Part shown: positions 42,738 through 52,081 of the stretch, piece after piece
Position numbering within the stretch: position 1 is the first letter of the stretch
How the letters are laid out: each line of letters begins with the position of its first letter
Assembly (NCBI RefSeq): GCF_003400205.1
Contig: NZ_QUQV01000002.1
Span: 124,001 to 188,000 of the forward strand
DNA: 64,000 nt
Origin: Bacillus sp. HNG
GTDB lineage: Bacteria > Bacillota > Bacilli > Bacillales > Bacillaceae_L
Reading direction: 5' to 3'
The notes under the pieces: generated by a model
Told to the model about the DNA's origin: nothing
Database searches by the model: none
Seen by the model: only the letters and a program-made list of their open reading frames with translations
Program-made: the position numbers and the translations under genes

Positions 42738-44873
42738 ATGATTTGTCAAGCATGTAATAAAAATGAAGCTACGATACAGTTACACGTACAAGTGAACAAT
42801 GATAAGCGACAAATTCAACTTTGCAGTGAGTGTTATGCGAAGGAGAAAAACAACATGAAAATACCTTCAGGAATGTACGGTTTCCCTAACTTTACATTTG
42901 ATGATCTATTAAAAGGCAATGCCTTCGGTCAACAAATGGGAATGAATCAACAACAAACACAACCAAAACACGGAGGAAATGGCGGAGGTCTACTCGATAA
43001 GTTTGGTCGAAACCTAACTCAAATGGCGAAAGCTGGACTGATTGATCCAGTAATTGGCCGTGATGAGGAAATCCAACGTGTCATTGAAATCTTAAACCGC
43101 CGTAATAAAAACAACCCTGTTCTAATTGGGGAACCGGGGGTAGGAAAAACTGCAATTGCAGAAGGATTAGCCCTACAAATTTCTGAAGGAAAAGCGCCAA
43201 GTAAGCTTTCAAATAAACAGGTTTATTTACTAGATGTCGCATCACTCGTTGCCAACACTGGTATTCGAGGTCAATTCGAAGAAAGAATGAAGCAACTCAT
43301 TGCTGAGCTTCAAAAACGTAAAAATATTATCTTATTTATAGATGAAATTCACCTTTTAGTAGGTGCAGGGTCTGCTGAAGGTTCAATGGATGCTGGTAAT
43401 ATCTTAAAACCAGCTCTTGCTCGTGGCGAGCTTCAAGTTGTCGGTGCCACAACATTAAAAGAATACAGACAAATTGAAAAAGACGCTGCACTAGAACGTC
43501 GTTTTCAACCTGTAATAGTGGATGAACCTACGGTTGACGAAGCAATTCAGATTCTTGAAGGTATTAAAGGAAAATATGAAGATTTCCATGGTGTAAAATA
43601 TACAGATGAAGCGATTCGCGCCTGTGTAACATTATCACATCGTTACATTCAAGACCGCTTCTTACCTGATAAAGCAATCGACTTGCTTGATGAAGCTGGT
43701 TCAAAAATGAATTTAGCAGCTGGAGGCACAAATCCAAAGGATATTGAAGCAGAGCTTGCAAAAATCGCTGCTGAAAAGGAAAAAGCTGCTGGGGAAGAAA
43801 ACTACGAATTAGCAGCGAAACTAAGACATCAAGAAATTCTGCTAGAAAAACAATTAAATAATCCGGAAAACAAAGAAGAGCATGTGATTGATGTAACGAA
43901 TATCCAACAAATTATCGAGAAGAAAACCGGTATCCCTGTTGGTAAGCTTCAAGAAAATGAACAACAAAAAATGAAACATCTTGCTGACAACCTTGCGAAA
44001 AAAGTAATTGGTCAAGATGAAGCTGTTACAAAGGTAGCGAAAGCTGTTCGTCGTAGCCGTGCTGGTTTGAAGGCTAAAAATCGACCAATCGGTTCCTTCC
44101 TGTTTGTCGGACCTACTGGTGTAGGTAAAACAGAATTAACGAAAACACTTGCTGAAGAACTATTTGGTTCGAAGGATGCTATGATCCGACTTGACATGAG
44201 TGAGTACATGGAGAAACACTCTGTCTCTAAAATCATCGGTTCACCTCCTGGATATATCGGCCATGAGGAAGCAGGACAGCTTACTGAAAAAGTTCGTCGC
44301 AACCCTTATAGCATCATCCTTTTAGATGAAATTGAAAAGGCACATCCAGATGTTCAGCATATGTTCCTTCAAATTTTAGAGGATGGTCGTTTAACAGATA
44401 GCCAAGGACGCACTGTAAGCTTCAAAGATACTGTAATTATTATGACAAGTAACGCAGGAAGTGGCGGACCTAAGAAAATCACGGTTGGCTTTGAAAAAGC
44501 TGATACAGATGTTTATAAGGAAACATCTATCCTTGATTCACTTGGTTCCTTCTTCAAGCCAGAATTCTTGAACAGATTTGATGCCATCATTGAATTCAAA
44601 CAGCTTGAAAAAGAACACTTACTACAAATTGTTGACCTTATGTTACATGAGCTTGAAGCAACACTTAAAGAACAAGATGTAACCATCACTGTTGATGATG
44701 CTGCAAAACAAAAATTAGCTGAGCTAGGTTACCACCCAGCATTTGGTGCACGCCCATTACGTCGTGTCATCCAAGAACAGCTTGAAGACCAAATCACTGA
44801 TGTTCTTTTAGAAAATGAAAACCAAACAAGCTTGAACGTAACAGTCGAAGAAAATAAAATTGTAGTAGAATAA
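42738..44873 (+). CDS. clpE: ATP-dependent Clp protease ATPase subunit ClpE
   Basis: This 711-residue HSP100/Clp unfoldase feeds proteins to ClpP during heat and other protein stress. The N-terminal zinc finger (C3-x2-C6 and C29-x2-C32) distinguishes ClpE from ClpC. AAA+ module 1 has GEPGVGKT and [17 protein letters not shown]-like coiled middle region contains [20 protein letters not shown]+ module 2 has [16 protein letters not shown] and [13 protein letters not shown], with the C-terminal ClpB-D2-small domain ending [15 protein letters not shown]. The ATG at 42738 follows AAGGAGG. Three CtsR boxes indicate repression under non-stress conditions. Confidence 0.97.
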   Translation: MICQACNKNEATIQLHVQVNNDKRQIQLCSECYAKEKNNMKIPSGMYGFPNFTFDDLLKGNAFGQQMGMNQQQTQPKHGGNGGGLLDKFGRNLTQMAKAGLIDPVIGRDEEIQRVIEILNRRNKNNPVLIGEPGVGKTAIAEGLALQISEGKAPSKLSNKQVYLLDVASLVANTGIRGQFEERMKQLIAELQKRKNIILFIDEIHLLVGAGSAEGSMDAGNILKPALARGELQVVGATTLKEYRQIEKDAALERRFQPVIVDEPTVDEAIQILEGIKGKYEDFHGVKYTDEAIRACVTLSHRYIQDRFLPDKAIDLLDEAGSKMNLAAGGTNPKDIEAELAKIAAEKEKAAGEENYELAAKLRHQEILLEKQLNNPENKEEHVIDVTNIQQIIEKKTGIPVGKLQENEQQKMKHLADNLAKKVIGQDEAVTKVAKAVRRSRAGLKAKNRPIGSFLFVGPTGVGKTELTKTLAEELFGSKDAMIRLDMSEYMEKHSVSKIIGSPPGYIGHEEAGQLTEKVRRNPYSIILLDEIEKAHPDVQHMFLQILEDGRLTDSQGRTVSFKDTVIIMTSNAGSGGPKKITVGFEKADTDVYKETSILDSLGSFFKPEFLNRFDAIIEFKQLEKEHLLQIVDLMLHELEATLKEQDVTITVDDAAKQKLAELGYHPAFGARPLRRVIQEQLEDQITDVLLENENQTSLNVTVEENKIVVE

Positions 44874-44877
44874 TACA

Positions 44878-45075
44878 CCCAGAACAAAAGCGCAAGCGCC
44901 TTGCAAGAGGAACATCGACTAACTACTGCCACGTCCTGTGGCAAAACGTCGATGTCAGCACTTCCTGTGCAAGTCCGATAAGCATAAGAAAATCTGGCGA
45001 GAAGGATGTATTTTATCCTTCTTGACAGATTGGCTTATGACCTCGAGGGGCTAGGCGCTGGAGCTGGACTTGGAT
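44878..45075. repeat. Mosaic hairpin repeat R5 downstream of clpE
   Basis: It starts AAAAGCGCAAGCGCC and ends GACCTCGAGGGGCTAGGCGC. CATCGAC (44913-44919) pairs with GTCGATG (44948-44954) around GCCAC-GTCCT-GTGGC (44928-44942), then GCAC-TTCCT-GTGC (44958-44970). A GAAGGAT/ATCCTTC hairpin follows near 45001-45024. No ORF. Confidence 0.78.
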
Positions 45076-45130
45076 ACACTCATTAAAAATTATCCACAAT
45101 GATAAATTTTAAATAATTTCTTAGACCATT

Positions 45131-45168
45131 AAAAATGCAGAGCCACGTTTGAGCTCTGCATTTTTTTA
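45131..45168. terminator. Terminator for the EmrE-type exporter gene
   Basis: AAATGCAGAGC (45133-45143) pairs exactly with GCTCTGCATTT (45153-45163), with A- and T-runs on both sides. Confidence 0.9.
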
Positions 45169-46146
45169 TATTGATTTTGACTCCAATTCACTTACCTTTA
45201 TCGGTGACTTACGATTTGAAAACATACTATGCAATACCATTCCACCCGCAATCATCAATAACCCAACAAAAGAATACATAGTTGGCAGAGGTGCACTTAA
45301 TAAGAGAACCTCCCCAAAGATCACAAAAATAATCTGGGCTGACTGGGTGGCTTCAACCGCAGCAAGCTTACTTTGATCGTGTTTGACAAGCTCAGTTGCG
45401 AAAAAGAAAAGCACGGTTGCGATAATCCCAGAGGAAATCCCTACGATAAATGATTGAAATACTTGGTCTTTACCTGGAAGTCCAGCAGTCGCAACACCAA
45501 AACCAGCAATAATGAACCAAAACGGAGTCGATGCAAGGGTCATTCCAAGGACACGTTGAAAGGTGTCAAAATCATTTTTACAATGCTCCATCATTTTTCG
45601 ATTACCTAATGGATATGCAAAAGCAGCCACTACTACGGGAAGAATTCCGATTAGGAGCATTTCTATTCCAATTCCTCCATCTGCTTCCTGAAGCTGAATC
45701 AAGACAATTCCTATAAAAATAAAACTAGAAAAAATAAGTCCTTTGACCGGGATATGTTCACGGACTTTTTGTATCCCTTTGTCCATTTCCACTGTTTTAT
45801 AGAAAAAAGGAACAACAAGGAGGCCAGCGATAATGACAAATTGCCATGTTCCTGCAACCAACCAACCTGGACCAGAAGCAGCCGCAAAGGTAAGCGGTGC
45901 ATAAAACAACCCAAATCCAACTGTACTCCAAAGCATCCATTTGATTGGATTCTTTTTTAACTCATACAGAAGTTCCTTCAGGTTACCTCTAAGAAAAACA
46001 ATCCCAATTAAAAAGGGGATCATAAAAAAATACCGCAATGAAGAACTCCACAGCCAGCTTCCACCTGAAAGCTCCATTGATCGGTTTAGAATAAACGTTA
46101 CCGCAAAAAAAAGTGACGAGATGATTCCAATTAGAATAGCTTTCAA
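45166..46146 (-). CDS. Multidrug-resistance-type DMT exporter (EmrE-like, PF13536 type)
   Basis: This 326-residue protein has ten predicted membrane helices in two five-helix repeats. FFAVTFILNRSMELSGGSWL and FAAASGPGWLVAGTWQFVII are characteristic of the 'multidrug resistance efflux transporter family' of drug/metabolite transporters. AVEATQSAQIIFVIFGEVLL follows near the C-terminus. The substrate is unknown. It starts at TTG, 8 nt after GGGGGGAG. A GNAT gene lies 16 bp upstream on the same strand, so the two are probably cotranscribed. Confidence 0.82.
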   Translation of the reverse strand: MKAILIGIISSLFFAVTFILNRSMELSGGSWLWSSSLRYFFMIPFLIGIVFLRGNLKELLYELKKNPIKWMLWSTVGFGLFYAPLTFAAASGPGWLVAGTWQFVIIAGLLVVPFFYKTVEMDKGIQKVREHIPVKGLIFSSFIFIGIVLIQLQEADGGIGIEMLLIGILPVVVAAFAYPLGNRKMMEHCKNDFDTFQRVLGMTLASTPFWFIIAGFGVATAGLPGKDQVFQSFIVGISSGIIATVLFFFATELVKHDQSKLAAVEATQSAQIIFVIFGEVLLLSAPLPTMYSFVGLLMIAGGMVLHSMFSNRKSPIKVSELESKSI

Positions 46147-46161
46147 AATCCATACTCCCCC

Positions 46162-46626
46162 CTAGACCTTAAAACAATAAACATCTTCATCAACAAAACC
46201 TTTGATGATTTCTCCTGTTTTCGTAAATCCCGCTTTCGTATACACATGGATAGCAGCTTGGTTTGTAGGAATAACTGATAAGTAAATCTCATCGCAATAG
46301 GGCAATGTATGAATCATTTCAGAAATAATTTCTTTCACAGCGGCGGTTCCATACCCTTTTCCTTGATATTTATAATCAATCATAATCCTGCAAAGTTCAA
46401 AGCGATTTCGTTCATTTTCAAGACCAAACATGGTAAATCCAATTAACTGAGTTCCATCATATATGGCTTTCGTTACCCAATCTGGCTGTACTTTTGCTTG
46501 TGCTAATGAAAAGACATTCGAGGCAACCCATTTTTCGAATAAAGTAAACTCTTTATCCTCTGATTTTAACCGAATCACATCGAGCAAATTTTCCATCGTG
46601 ACATCGCGTAAAATGATTTTTTTCAT
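46162..46626 (-). CDS. GNAT acetyltransferase (BltD/diamine-acetyltransferase-like)
   Basis: This 154-residue single-domain GNAT enzyme has its acetyl-CoA loop in YQGKGYGTAAV and the acceptor half around LCRIMIDYK and IYLSVIPTNQAAIHVYTKAG. The GFTMFGLENE to LCRIMIDYKYQGKGYG pattern resembles polyamine acetyltransferases such as BltD, where B. subtilis pairs an acetyltransferase with the Blt exporter. A similar acetylase-exporter pair here is suggestive: the exporter gene begins 16 bp downstream. The ATG follows GGGGGAGG. Substrate identity is inference. Confidence 0.8.
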   Translation of the reverse strand: MKKIILRDVTMENLLDVIRLKSEDKEFTLFEKWVASNVFSLAQAKVQPDWVTKAIYDGTQLIGFTMFGLENERNRFELCRIMIDYKYQGKGYGTAAVKEIISEMIHTLPYCDEIYLSVIPTNQAAIHVYTKAGFTKTGEIIKGFVDEDVYCFKV

Positions 46627-46685
46627 TTACCTCCCCCATTTTACAATTGGTTTGGTACCACGACTAGTAAAAATATTCTAATAAT

Positions 46686-47558
46686 TCATTTTACCATAAA
46701 GACTTGCTCTGCTTTTACTTTAAATCCTGCATATTCTAATAATTCACGTAAAATTTTATTCGACACCGACATATTCGCTGCAGTTCTTGCAACATTAAGA
46801 TTCGTTTGACCAAATACCCTTTGTAAAAGCTCCCTCACAATGTCTTCTTTTTTATCCTGCGAAGGTTCGGTCTCACATTGCATTAGAATAATTGATTGAA
46901 GCTTTCCTTCCTCATTAAATAACCTTTTAAAAATTGTATATCCAACAACCGTATCATTCTCATCCAGTGCTAGAAGTGATTCTCCGTCACGTGCATTATT
47001 CCACTGTGTTTGCCACGGAACCATCGCCTTATAAAAGGGAACTTGTGAAGCGTCAATCGGAATTCCTTTTTTAAAGGTAAATTGGTTGTTTTCGGATAGA
47101 AAGGCATCGCCCGATAATTCACCTGTATGCTGTAAATGAATTAATTCATCGACAATGTTATAGCCGACCTTTTCGTATAATGTGATGGCTTTATCATTTT
47201 CCTTAACGGCTTCAAGTGTGGCAACTTCAACACCTTCCGCTTCATAGATTGCTAGTGAAGCTTCCATTAACTTCTTGCCAACACCCTTCCCTCGGTATTC
47301 AGGGTCAACACCTGTTCCACCATTCCACGAAACTTTTTTACCGTTAATAAAGCGAATCCCGTTTAAAATAAGTCCTACAGGTCGCTCCCCGTCATAGGCA
47401 ATGACCGAAAGCGTGGGAGAAAGCCCTTCCAAAATCATCCGTCTTGTAAAAAGATCAACCGTTGTTGTCATATCAAAATAGTAACCTTCAAATCCTTTAT
47501 TCCATGCTACTACTGCATCCTCAAGTGTACATTCAGATAGTCTTTTTATAGTAATCAT
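46686..47558 (-). CDS. Two-domain GNAT family N-acetyltransferase
   Basis: This 290-residue protein has a full GNAT fold in its N-terminal half: GVDPEYRGKGVGKKLMEASL binds acetyl-CoA and VATLEAVKENDKAITLYEKV is the following strand-helix. The C-terminal half (about 150-290) is a degenerate second acetyltransferase-like domain without an obvious acetyl-CoA loop. The substrate is unknown. The ATG follows GAGGAGGGG. It lies 60 bp upstream of the small GNAT gene and may head a three-gene operon with it and the exporter. Confidence 0.83.
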   Translation of the reverse strand: MITIKRLSECTLEDAVVAWNKGFEGYYFDMTTTVDLFTRRMILEGLSPTLSVIAYDGERPVGLILNGIRFINGKKVSWNGGTGVDPEYRGKGVGKKLMEASLAIYEAEGVEVATLEAVKENDKAITLYEKVGYNIVDELIHLQHTGELSGDAFLSENNQFTFKKGIPIDASQVPFYKAMVPWQTQWNNARDGESLLALDENDTVVGYTIFKRLFNEEGKLQSIILMQCETEPSQDKKEDIVRELLQRVFGQTNLNVARTAANMSVSNKILRELLEYAGFKVKAEQVFMVK

Positions 47559-47681
47559 TATTTATCCCCTCCTCTTAAAGAAGTCATTTAGTCGATTTAT
47601 TTAATCATATTTTAAGAGTGCCTACAAGTAATTTTGGAAGATTCCCAAGAATTATTTAAAGACATTTATATTATCTATAGA

Positions 47682-48020
47682 CCTTTTCAATACTTTTCCA
47701 ATAACCACCACATAAACTGAGTTTTTGAGATGTCTTTTTCAAGATTTTCACATAAACCTATTCATATACACATTTTATCATAGGACTTTTTCAAATATTA
47801 TCCAGATGTCATCACTTAAACTATTTTTATATCATACCTTTTTCAAGATTTTTACATAAGACTTTTCATATACACACTTTAAAACAGGACTTTTTCAAAT
47901 ATTATCCAGATGTCATCACTTAAAATATTTTTATATCAAACCTTTTTCAAGATTTTTACATAAGTCTTTTCTAATGCACTCTTTATCACTGAAGTTTTTC
48001 AATAATCATCACAAATCGGC
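47682..48020. repeat. Tandem array C, alternating pair of 52-bp unit types
   Basis: Units begin at 47682, 47734, 47786, 47838, 47890, 47942 and 47994, all 52 bp apart. Type 1 starts CTTTTTCAAGATTTTTACAT (47734, 47838, 47942); type 2 starts CTTTTTCAAATATTATCCAG (47786, 47890; looser at 47682 and 47994). This gives a 104-bp higher-order repeat. The array lies in the 541-bp gap between divergent genes; no ORF. Confidence 0.9.
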
Positions 48021-48099
48021 CAAGCCCTCCGTTCCATCACCAAAATTCTCCTGTCATCTACCCTACTTCCGCTTCATATACATTATTGAGGTGGAAAAC

Positions 48100-48399
48100 A
48101 TGTCCATAGTACCAAGATTTTTTTTATTGATGTCTTTTTTGATTTTGTTTTTTAATGGTTCGTCATTGGGATTTATCTTGTACGAAGTGAGATTTGACTC
48201 TTTATTTGGGTATGGCTTTTTTATCTTTACGAGTTTAATAGGAGTTGTATTTGCATCCATTGCAGAGGAGCCAGGTACAACGAAGAGGTTTTATTGTAGA
48301 TACTGCTTATACGGAAACTGGCTTGTCACTCTTTTTCCACTTTATTTTCATTGGGTTGCGGACTCTGTTTTCCCAATTCTAATTGAAACTTTCCTTTAA
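48100..48399 (+). CDS. Small membrane protein, unknown
   Basis: This 99-residue protein has three predicted membrane helices (residues about 4-28, 34-50 and 70-92). A cytosolic loop contains the CRYC segment of KRFYCRYCLYGNWL. I recognise no family. The ATG at 48100 follows GAGGTGG by 6 nt; the reading frame extends further upstream into the repeat array, but no ribosome binding site is there. It ends at a shared terminator. Confidence 0.65.
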   Translation: MSIVPRFFLLMSFLILFFNGSSLGFILYEVRFDSLFGYGFFIFTSLIGVVFASIAEEPGTTKRFYCRYCLYGNWLVTLFPLYFHWVADSVFPILIETFL

Positions 48400-48403
48400 C
48401 CAA

Positions 48404-48432
48404 AAAAGTGCCACAAATGTGTGACACTTTTT
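48404..48432. terminator. Bidirectional terminator before map
   Basis: AAAAAGTG-CCACA pairs with TGTGA-CACTTTTT (48404-48432), with one internal mismatch. Confidence 0.8.
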
Positions 48433-48437
48433 CGTTA

Positions 48438-49190
48438 TTATGCATCTTGATCCGTTAAAATATATGGACCGTCCTGTGTGATTGCGATTGTGTGTTCATA
48501 TTGTGCAGAAAGACTTCCATCAATCGTACGAGCTGTCCAGCCGTTCTTATCCATAGTGGTCTGATATCTACCGACATTCACCATTGGTTCAATTGTGAAA
48601 ACCATTCCTTCTTTTAAACGTAATCCTTTATTCGGAAGACCATAGTGTAAAACCTGTGGTTCCTCATGCATCGTTGGTCCAATTCCATGTCCGATAAAAT
48701 CACGAACAACTGAGAATCCTTCGCCTTCTGTATAAGACTGGATGGCATGACCGATGTCTCCAAGGCGGTTTCCGATTACCGCTTGTTCAATTCCCTTATA
48801 CATCGCTGTTTTTGTTACATCGAGAAGCTTTTCAGCTTTTGGTGAAATGTCACCAACACCATATGACCAAGCAGAGTCAGCAAGTGCCCCGCCAAGGTTC
48901 ACTACCATATCGATAGTCACGATATCTCCACTTTTCAAAGGAGTTTTTCTAGGAAAGCCGTGGCAAATTTCATCGTTAATCGAAGCACATGTTGCATATT
49001 TATAGCCCTTATAGCCTTTTTGTTCAGGCGTAGCACCATTCTTTTTAATAAAATCCTCAGCAAAGCTGTCAATCTCTAGACTTGTAATTCCAGGTTGAAT
49101 CAGTTTGCGAATTTCCTTATGGCATGCTGCCAAAATTTGTCCCGCTTCGCGCATTAATTCAATTTCTCGTTTTGTCTTTAAATGAATCAT
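48438..49190 (-). CDS. map: Type I methionine aminopeptidase (MapB/YflG-like)
   Basis: This 250-residue cytoplasmic enzyme removes the initiator Met from nascent proteins using two metal ions. Ligands are in DIVTIDMVVNLGGALADSAW (two Asp), FIGHGIGPTMHEEPQV (His), GMVFTIEPMVNVG (Glu) and SAQYEHTIAIT (Glu). It resembles the second B. subtilis enzyme YflG (MapB) rather than the essential copy in the ribosomal protein cluster, and it stands alone. The ATG follows GGGTG. Confidence 0.92.
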   Translation of the reverse strand: MIHLKTKREIELMREAGQILAACHKEIRKLIQPGITSLEIDSFAEDFIKKNGATPEQKGYKGYKYATCASINDEICHGFPRKTPLKSGDIVTIDMVVNLGGALADSAWSYGVGDISPKAEKLLDVTKTAMYKGIEQAVIGNRLGDIGHAIQSYTEGEGFSVVRDFIGHGIGPTMHEEPQVLHYGLPNKGLRLKEGMVFTIEPMVNVGRYQTTMDKNGWTARTIDGSLSAQYEHTIAITQDGPYILTDQDA

Positions 49191-49283
49191 GAAAACACCC
49201 TCAATTTCAGTTTGATGTTTTTATTATATCCTTTCTCAAACATTTTTGCATAAACTAGAGTTTATTTGCAAAATTTCAACAAA

Positions 49284-49311
49284 AAGGACTGTGGAAACCC
49301 CCACAGTCCTT
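49284..49311 (-). terminator. Terminator of the M3 oligoendopeptidase gene
   Basis: AAGGACTGTGG pairs exactly with CCACAGTCCTT (49284-49311). The preceding A-run gives the minus-strand T-tract. Confidence 0.88.
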
Positions 49312-49316
49312 ACGTT

Positions 49317-51011
49317 TTACAGTTGTTTGTCGTCGACACTATTTAGCCATGCTTCAATTTCACCTACGACAGATTGTACGGTTCCTTGTTCAAATGGAGA
49401 AAGGAGATTTGCAACCTTCACTAGCTCAGTAAAAGGCTTACTTCCGCCTTGTTTACATAGGTGTACATAATCTGCCCATGCTTTATCATGGTTTTCTCTT
49501 GATTTTTTCCAGAATTGGAATGCACAAATTTGCGCGAGTGTATAGTCAATATAATAAAATGCAGTTGTGTAAATGTGGCTTTGACGCTGCCAGAATCCAC
49601 CTGCTTCTAAATACTCATTGCCATCATAATCGCGGAATGGTAGGTATTTTTTCTCAATCTCTCTCCATGCTTTGTTACGTTCAGCAGGTGTTGCTTCTGG
49701 ATTTTCATAAACAAAGTGTTGGAATTCATCCACTGCTACACCATATGGTAAAAATAATAAGGCCTCACTTAAATGAGAAAACTTATATTTATCTGTATCT
49801 TCCTTAAAGAATAATTCCATCCATGGCCATGTAAAGAATTCCATACTCATTGAATGAATTTCAGCAGCCTCATAGGTTGGCCAATTGTATTCAGGCACCT
49901 CGTAATGTCTGCTTGAGTATACTTGGAATGCATGCCCTGCCTCATGTGTTAACACATCGATATCCCCTGATGTTCCATTAAAGTTTGAGAAAATAAATGG
50001 CGCCTGGTAATCACTGATGTATGTGCAGTAGCCTCCACCAGCTTTTCCTTTTTTCGCAACTAGATCCATTAAATTTGTGTCAATCATATAATTGAAGAAT
50101 TCGTTTGTTTCTTCTGATAGTTCTTCATACATTTTCTTCCCATTTTCGATGATCCAATCTGGGTCACCCTTTGGTACAGCATTACCTGATTTAAAACTGA
50201 ATGATTCATCATAGTATTTTAAGCTGTCCACACCAATTCGTTCGGCTTGGCGTTCACGAAGCTTCACCGCTAATGGAACAATATGATCCTTCACTTGGTT
50301 TCTAAAGTTTGCAACCATTTCTGCATTGTAATCGGTTCTTGATAGTCTTACATATGCAAGTTCAACGAAGTTTTTATAACCAAGTTTATGTGCAATTTTT
50401 GTACGAACTTTTACTAGCTGATCATAAATATCATCAAATTTTTCTTGATGTTCCTTGAAAAATGCAAAACGAACCTCATTTGCTTTTTTACGCATATCGC
50501 GATCGATTGATTCCGTAAACGGTTGTAACTGTGCTAATGTGCGCTCTTCGCCTTCGAACATAATTTTTGCTGAAGCAACAAGCTTCGTATATTCGGATGA
50601 AAGCTTATTTTCCAATTGGAGTTCTTCAACTACTTCTGGTGAGAACGTTTTTAATTGTGTTTCTGCAAAATCAAAAAGCTGCCTGCCCCATTTGTTTTCT
50701 AACTCTGTACGAAATTTTGAATTCACAAGAGCATCGTAGTACTTAGTGGTTAAGCCTTGTACCAATGGTTGAATTTCATCAAGATAATCTTGTTCTTCTT
50801 TATAAAATTCATCATTCGTATCAACTGTATGTCTGATATAGCAAATGTTAAAAGCTGTATCAACAGTACGTTGGATGGCAATGATTTCTTTCATTGCTTC
50901 ATCTTGTGCCTCAGGTGTTGCCGCATTTTTGAATTTTTCCAGCGCAACATTAAATGTTTGTTCCACTTCGTCCATGTTTGGACGGACATACTTAAAATCG
51001 TTAAAATTCAT
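49317..51011 (-). CDS. M3 family oligoendopeptidase (PepF-like)
   Basis: This 564-residue cytoplasmic zinc peptidase degrades short peptides. The zinc site is LTHEAGHAFQ (HExxH), with the downstream Glu in YEAAEIHSMSMEFFT. FSNFNGTSGDIDVL precedes it, and the long helical N-terminal half is usual for M3B enzymes. It ends in a short tail, VDDKQL. The ATG follows AAAAGGGG. It is monocistronic and divergent from motAB. Confidence 0.93.
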   Translation of the reverse strand: MNFNDFKYVRPNMDEVEQTFNVALEKFKNAATPEAQDEAMKEIIAIQRTVDTAFNICYIRHTVDTNDEFYKEEQDYLDEIQPLVQGLTTKYYDALVNSKFRTELENKWGRQLFDFAETQLKTFSPEVVEELQLENKLSSEYTKLVASAKIMFEGEERTLAQLQPFTESIDRDMRKKANEVRFAFFKEHQEKFDDIYDQLVKVRTKIAHKLGYKNFVELAYVRLSRTDYNAEMVANFRNQVKDHIVPLAVKLRERQAERIGVDSLKYYDESFSFKSGNAVPKGDPDWIIENGKKMYEELSEETNEFFNYMIDTNLMDLVAKKGKAGGGYCTYISDYQAPFIFSNFNGTSGDIDVLTHEAGHAFQVYSSRHYEVPEYNWPTYEAAEIHSMSMEFFTWPWMELFFKEDTDKYKFSHLSEALLFLPYGVAVDEFQHFVYENPEATPAERNKAWREIEKKYLPFRDYDGNEYLEAGGFWQRQSHIYTTAFYYIDYTLAQICAFQFWKKSRENHDKAWADYVHLCKQGGSKPFTELVKVANLLSPFEQGTVQSVVGEIEAWLNSVDDKQL

Positions 51012-51125
51012 AGAAGGTTCCCCTTTTCAATAAGAGATTAGAAAATATGTATACTCTTTCATTGTAAACCACTCCTACATAATTTTTCCACTACGAAACC
51101 TTCGAGAGAATTTGATAAGTTTCGC

Positions 51126-51152
51126 TAAAATTTTTACGTTGTTTGTCGATAA
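51126..51152 (+). promoter_or_regulatory. Sigma-D-type promoter of motAB
   Basis: TAAA (51126-51129), exactly 15 bp, then GTCGATAA (51145-51152). The B. subtilis sigma-D consensus is TAAA-N15-GCCGATAT. A 137-nt leader follows before motA. Confidence 0.8.
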
Positions 51153-51289
51153 TAAGAATAGTAGAATTATAGACTCAAAAGATATTTAGAAGTTCCGCTT
51201 CTAAGACCAGATTTTTGTGTTAATTCACACGGATTTGCGTCTTTAACCACTATACCCATAACAACGTATGAAAGCATAGGTGATACAAT

Positions 51290-52081
51290 TTGGATAAATC
51301 GTCATTAATAGGAGTCATTCTTGGTCTAATAGCAGTATTTGTAGGTATGGTTTTAAAAGGTGTTCCACTTTCAGCTTTAATAAATCCTGCTGCGTTCTTG
51401 ATCATTATTTTAGGAACCATTGCGGCTGTTACAATTGCATTCCCAACTAGTGAATTAAAGAGAATACCTCAGCTATTCGGGGTCCTATTCAAAGAAAAGA
51501 AGATGTTAAGTGTTGAAGAACTGATTCCAATGTTCTCTAACTGGGCTACTGTTGCCCGTAAAGAAGGACTTTTAGCACTCGAGGTAAAAGTCGCTGAAGT
51601 TGAAGATCCATTCTTGAAAAACGGACTAAGTATGGCAGTTGATGGACAAAGTGCTGAATTTATCCGCGATGTAATGACAGAAGAAATAGAGGCAATCGAA
51701 GAACGACATGCTTCTGGCGCATCGATTTTCTCTCAAGCAGGGACATATGCACCAACACTTGGGGTATTGGGAGCTGTTGTAGGTCTGATTGCTGCATTGG
51801 GACATATGGACGACACAGATGCACTTGGAGAAGCGATTGCAGCTGCGTTCGTCGCGACAATGCTAGGGATTTTCACAGGATATGTACTATGGCATCCGTT
51901 CGCAAATAAATTAAAACAAAAATCAAAGCAAGAAATTAAAATTAAAGAAGTCATGATTGAAGGCGTATTATCTGTTCTTGAAGGCCAATCACCACGTGCA
52001 ATCGAACAAAAGCTTTCAATGTATCTTTCAAATAAAGATCGCGTGAATGTTTTGACTGAAGGTGAAATGATAGATGGCTAG
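51290..52081 (+). CDS. motA: Flagellar motor stator protein MotA
   Basis: This 263-residue stator subunit forms the proton channel with MotB and exerts torque on FliG. Four membrane helices are seen at about 5-25, 32-52, 150-170 and 180-205. The cytoplasmic loop has conserved charged residues, and TYAPTLGVLGAVVGLIAALG and AAFVATMLGIFTGYVLWHPF are diagnostic. It starts MDKSSLIGVILG from TTG, 6-7 nt after AGGTG, as in related motA genes. It overlaps motB by 8 bp, and a sigma-D-type promoter precedes it. Confidence 0.95.
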   Translation: MDKSSLIGVILGLIAVFVGMVLKGVPLSALINPAAFLIIILGTIAAVTIAFPTSELKRIPQLFGVLFKEKKMLSVEELIPMFSNWATVARKEGLLALEVKVAEVEDPFLKNGLSMAVDGQSAEFIRDVMTEEIEAIEERHASGASIFSQAGTYAPTLGVLGAVVGLIAALGHMDDTDALGEAIAAAFVATMLGIFTGYVLWHPFANKLKQKSKQEIKIKEVMIEGVLSVLEGQSPRAIEQKLSMYLSNKDRVNVLTEGEMIDG

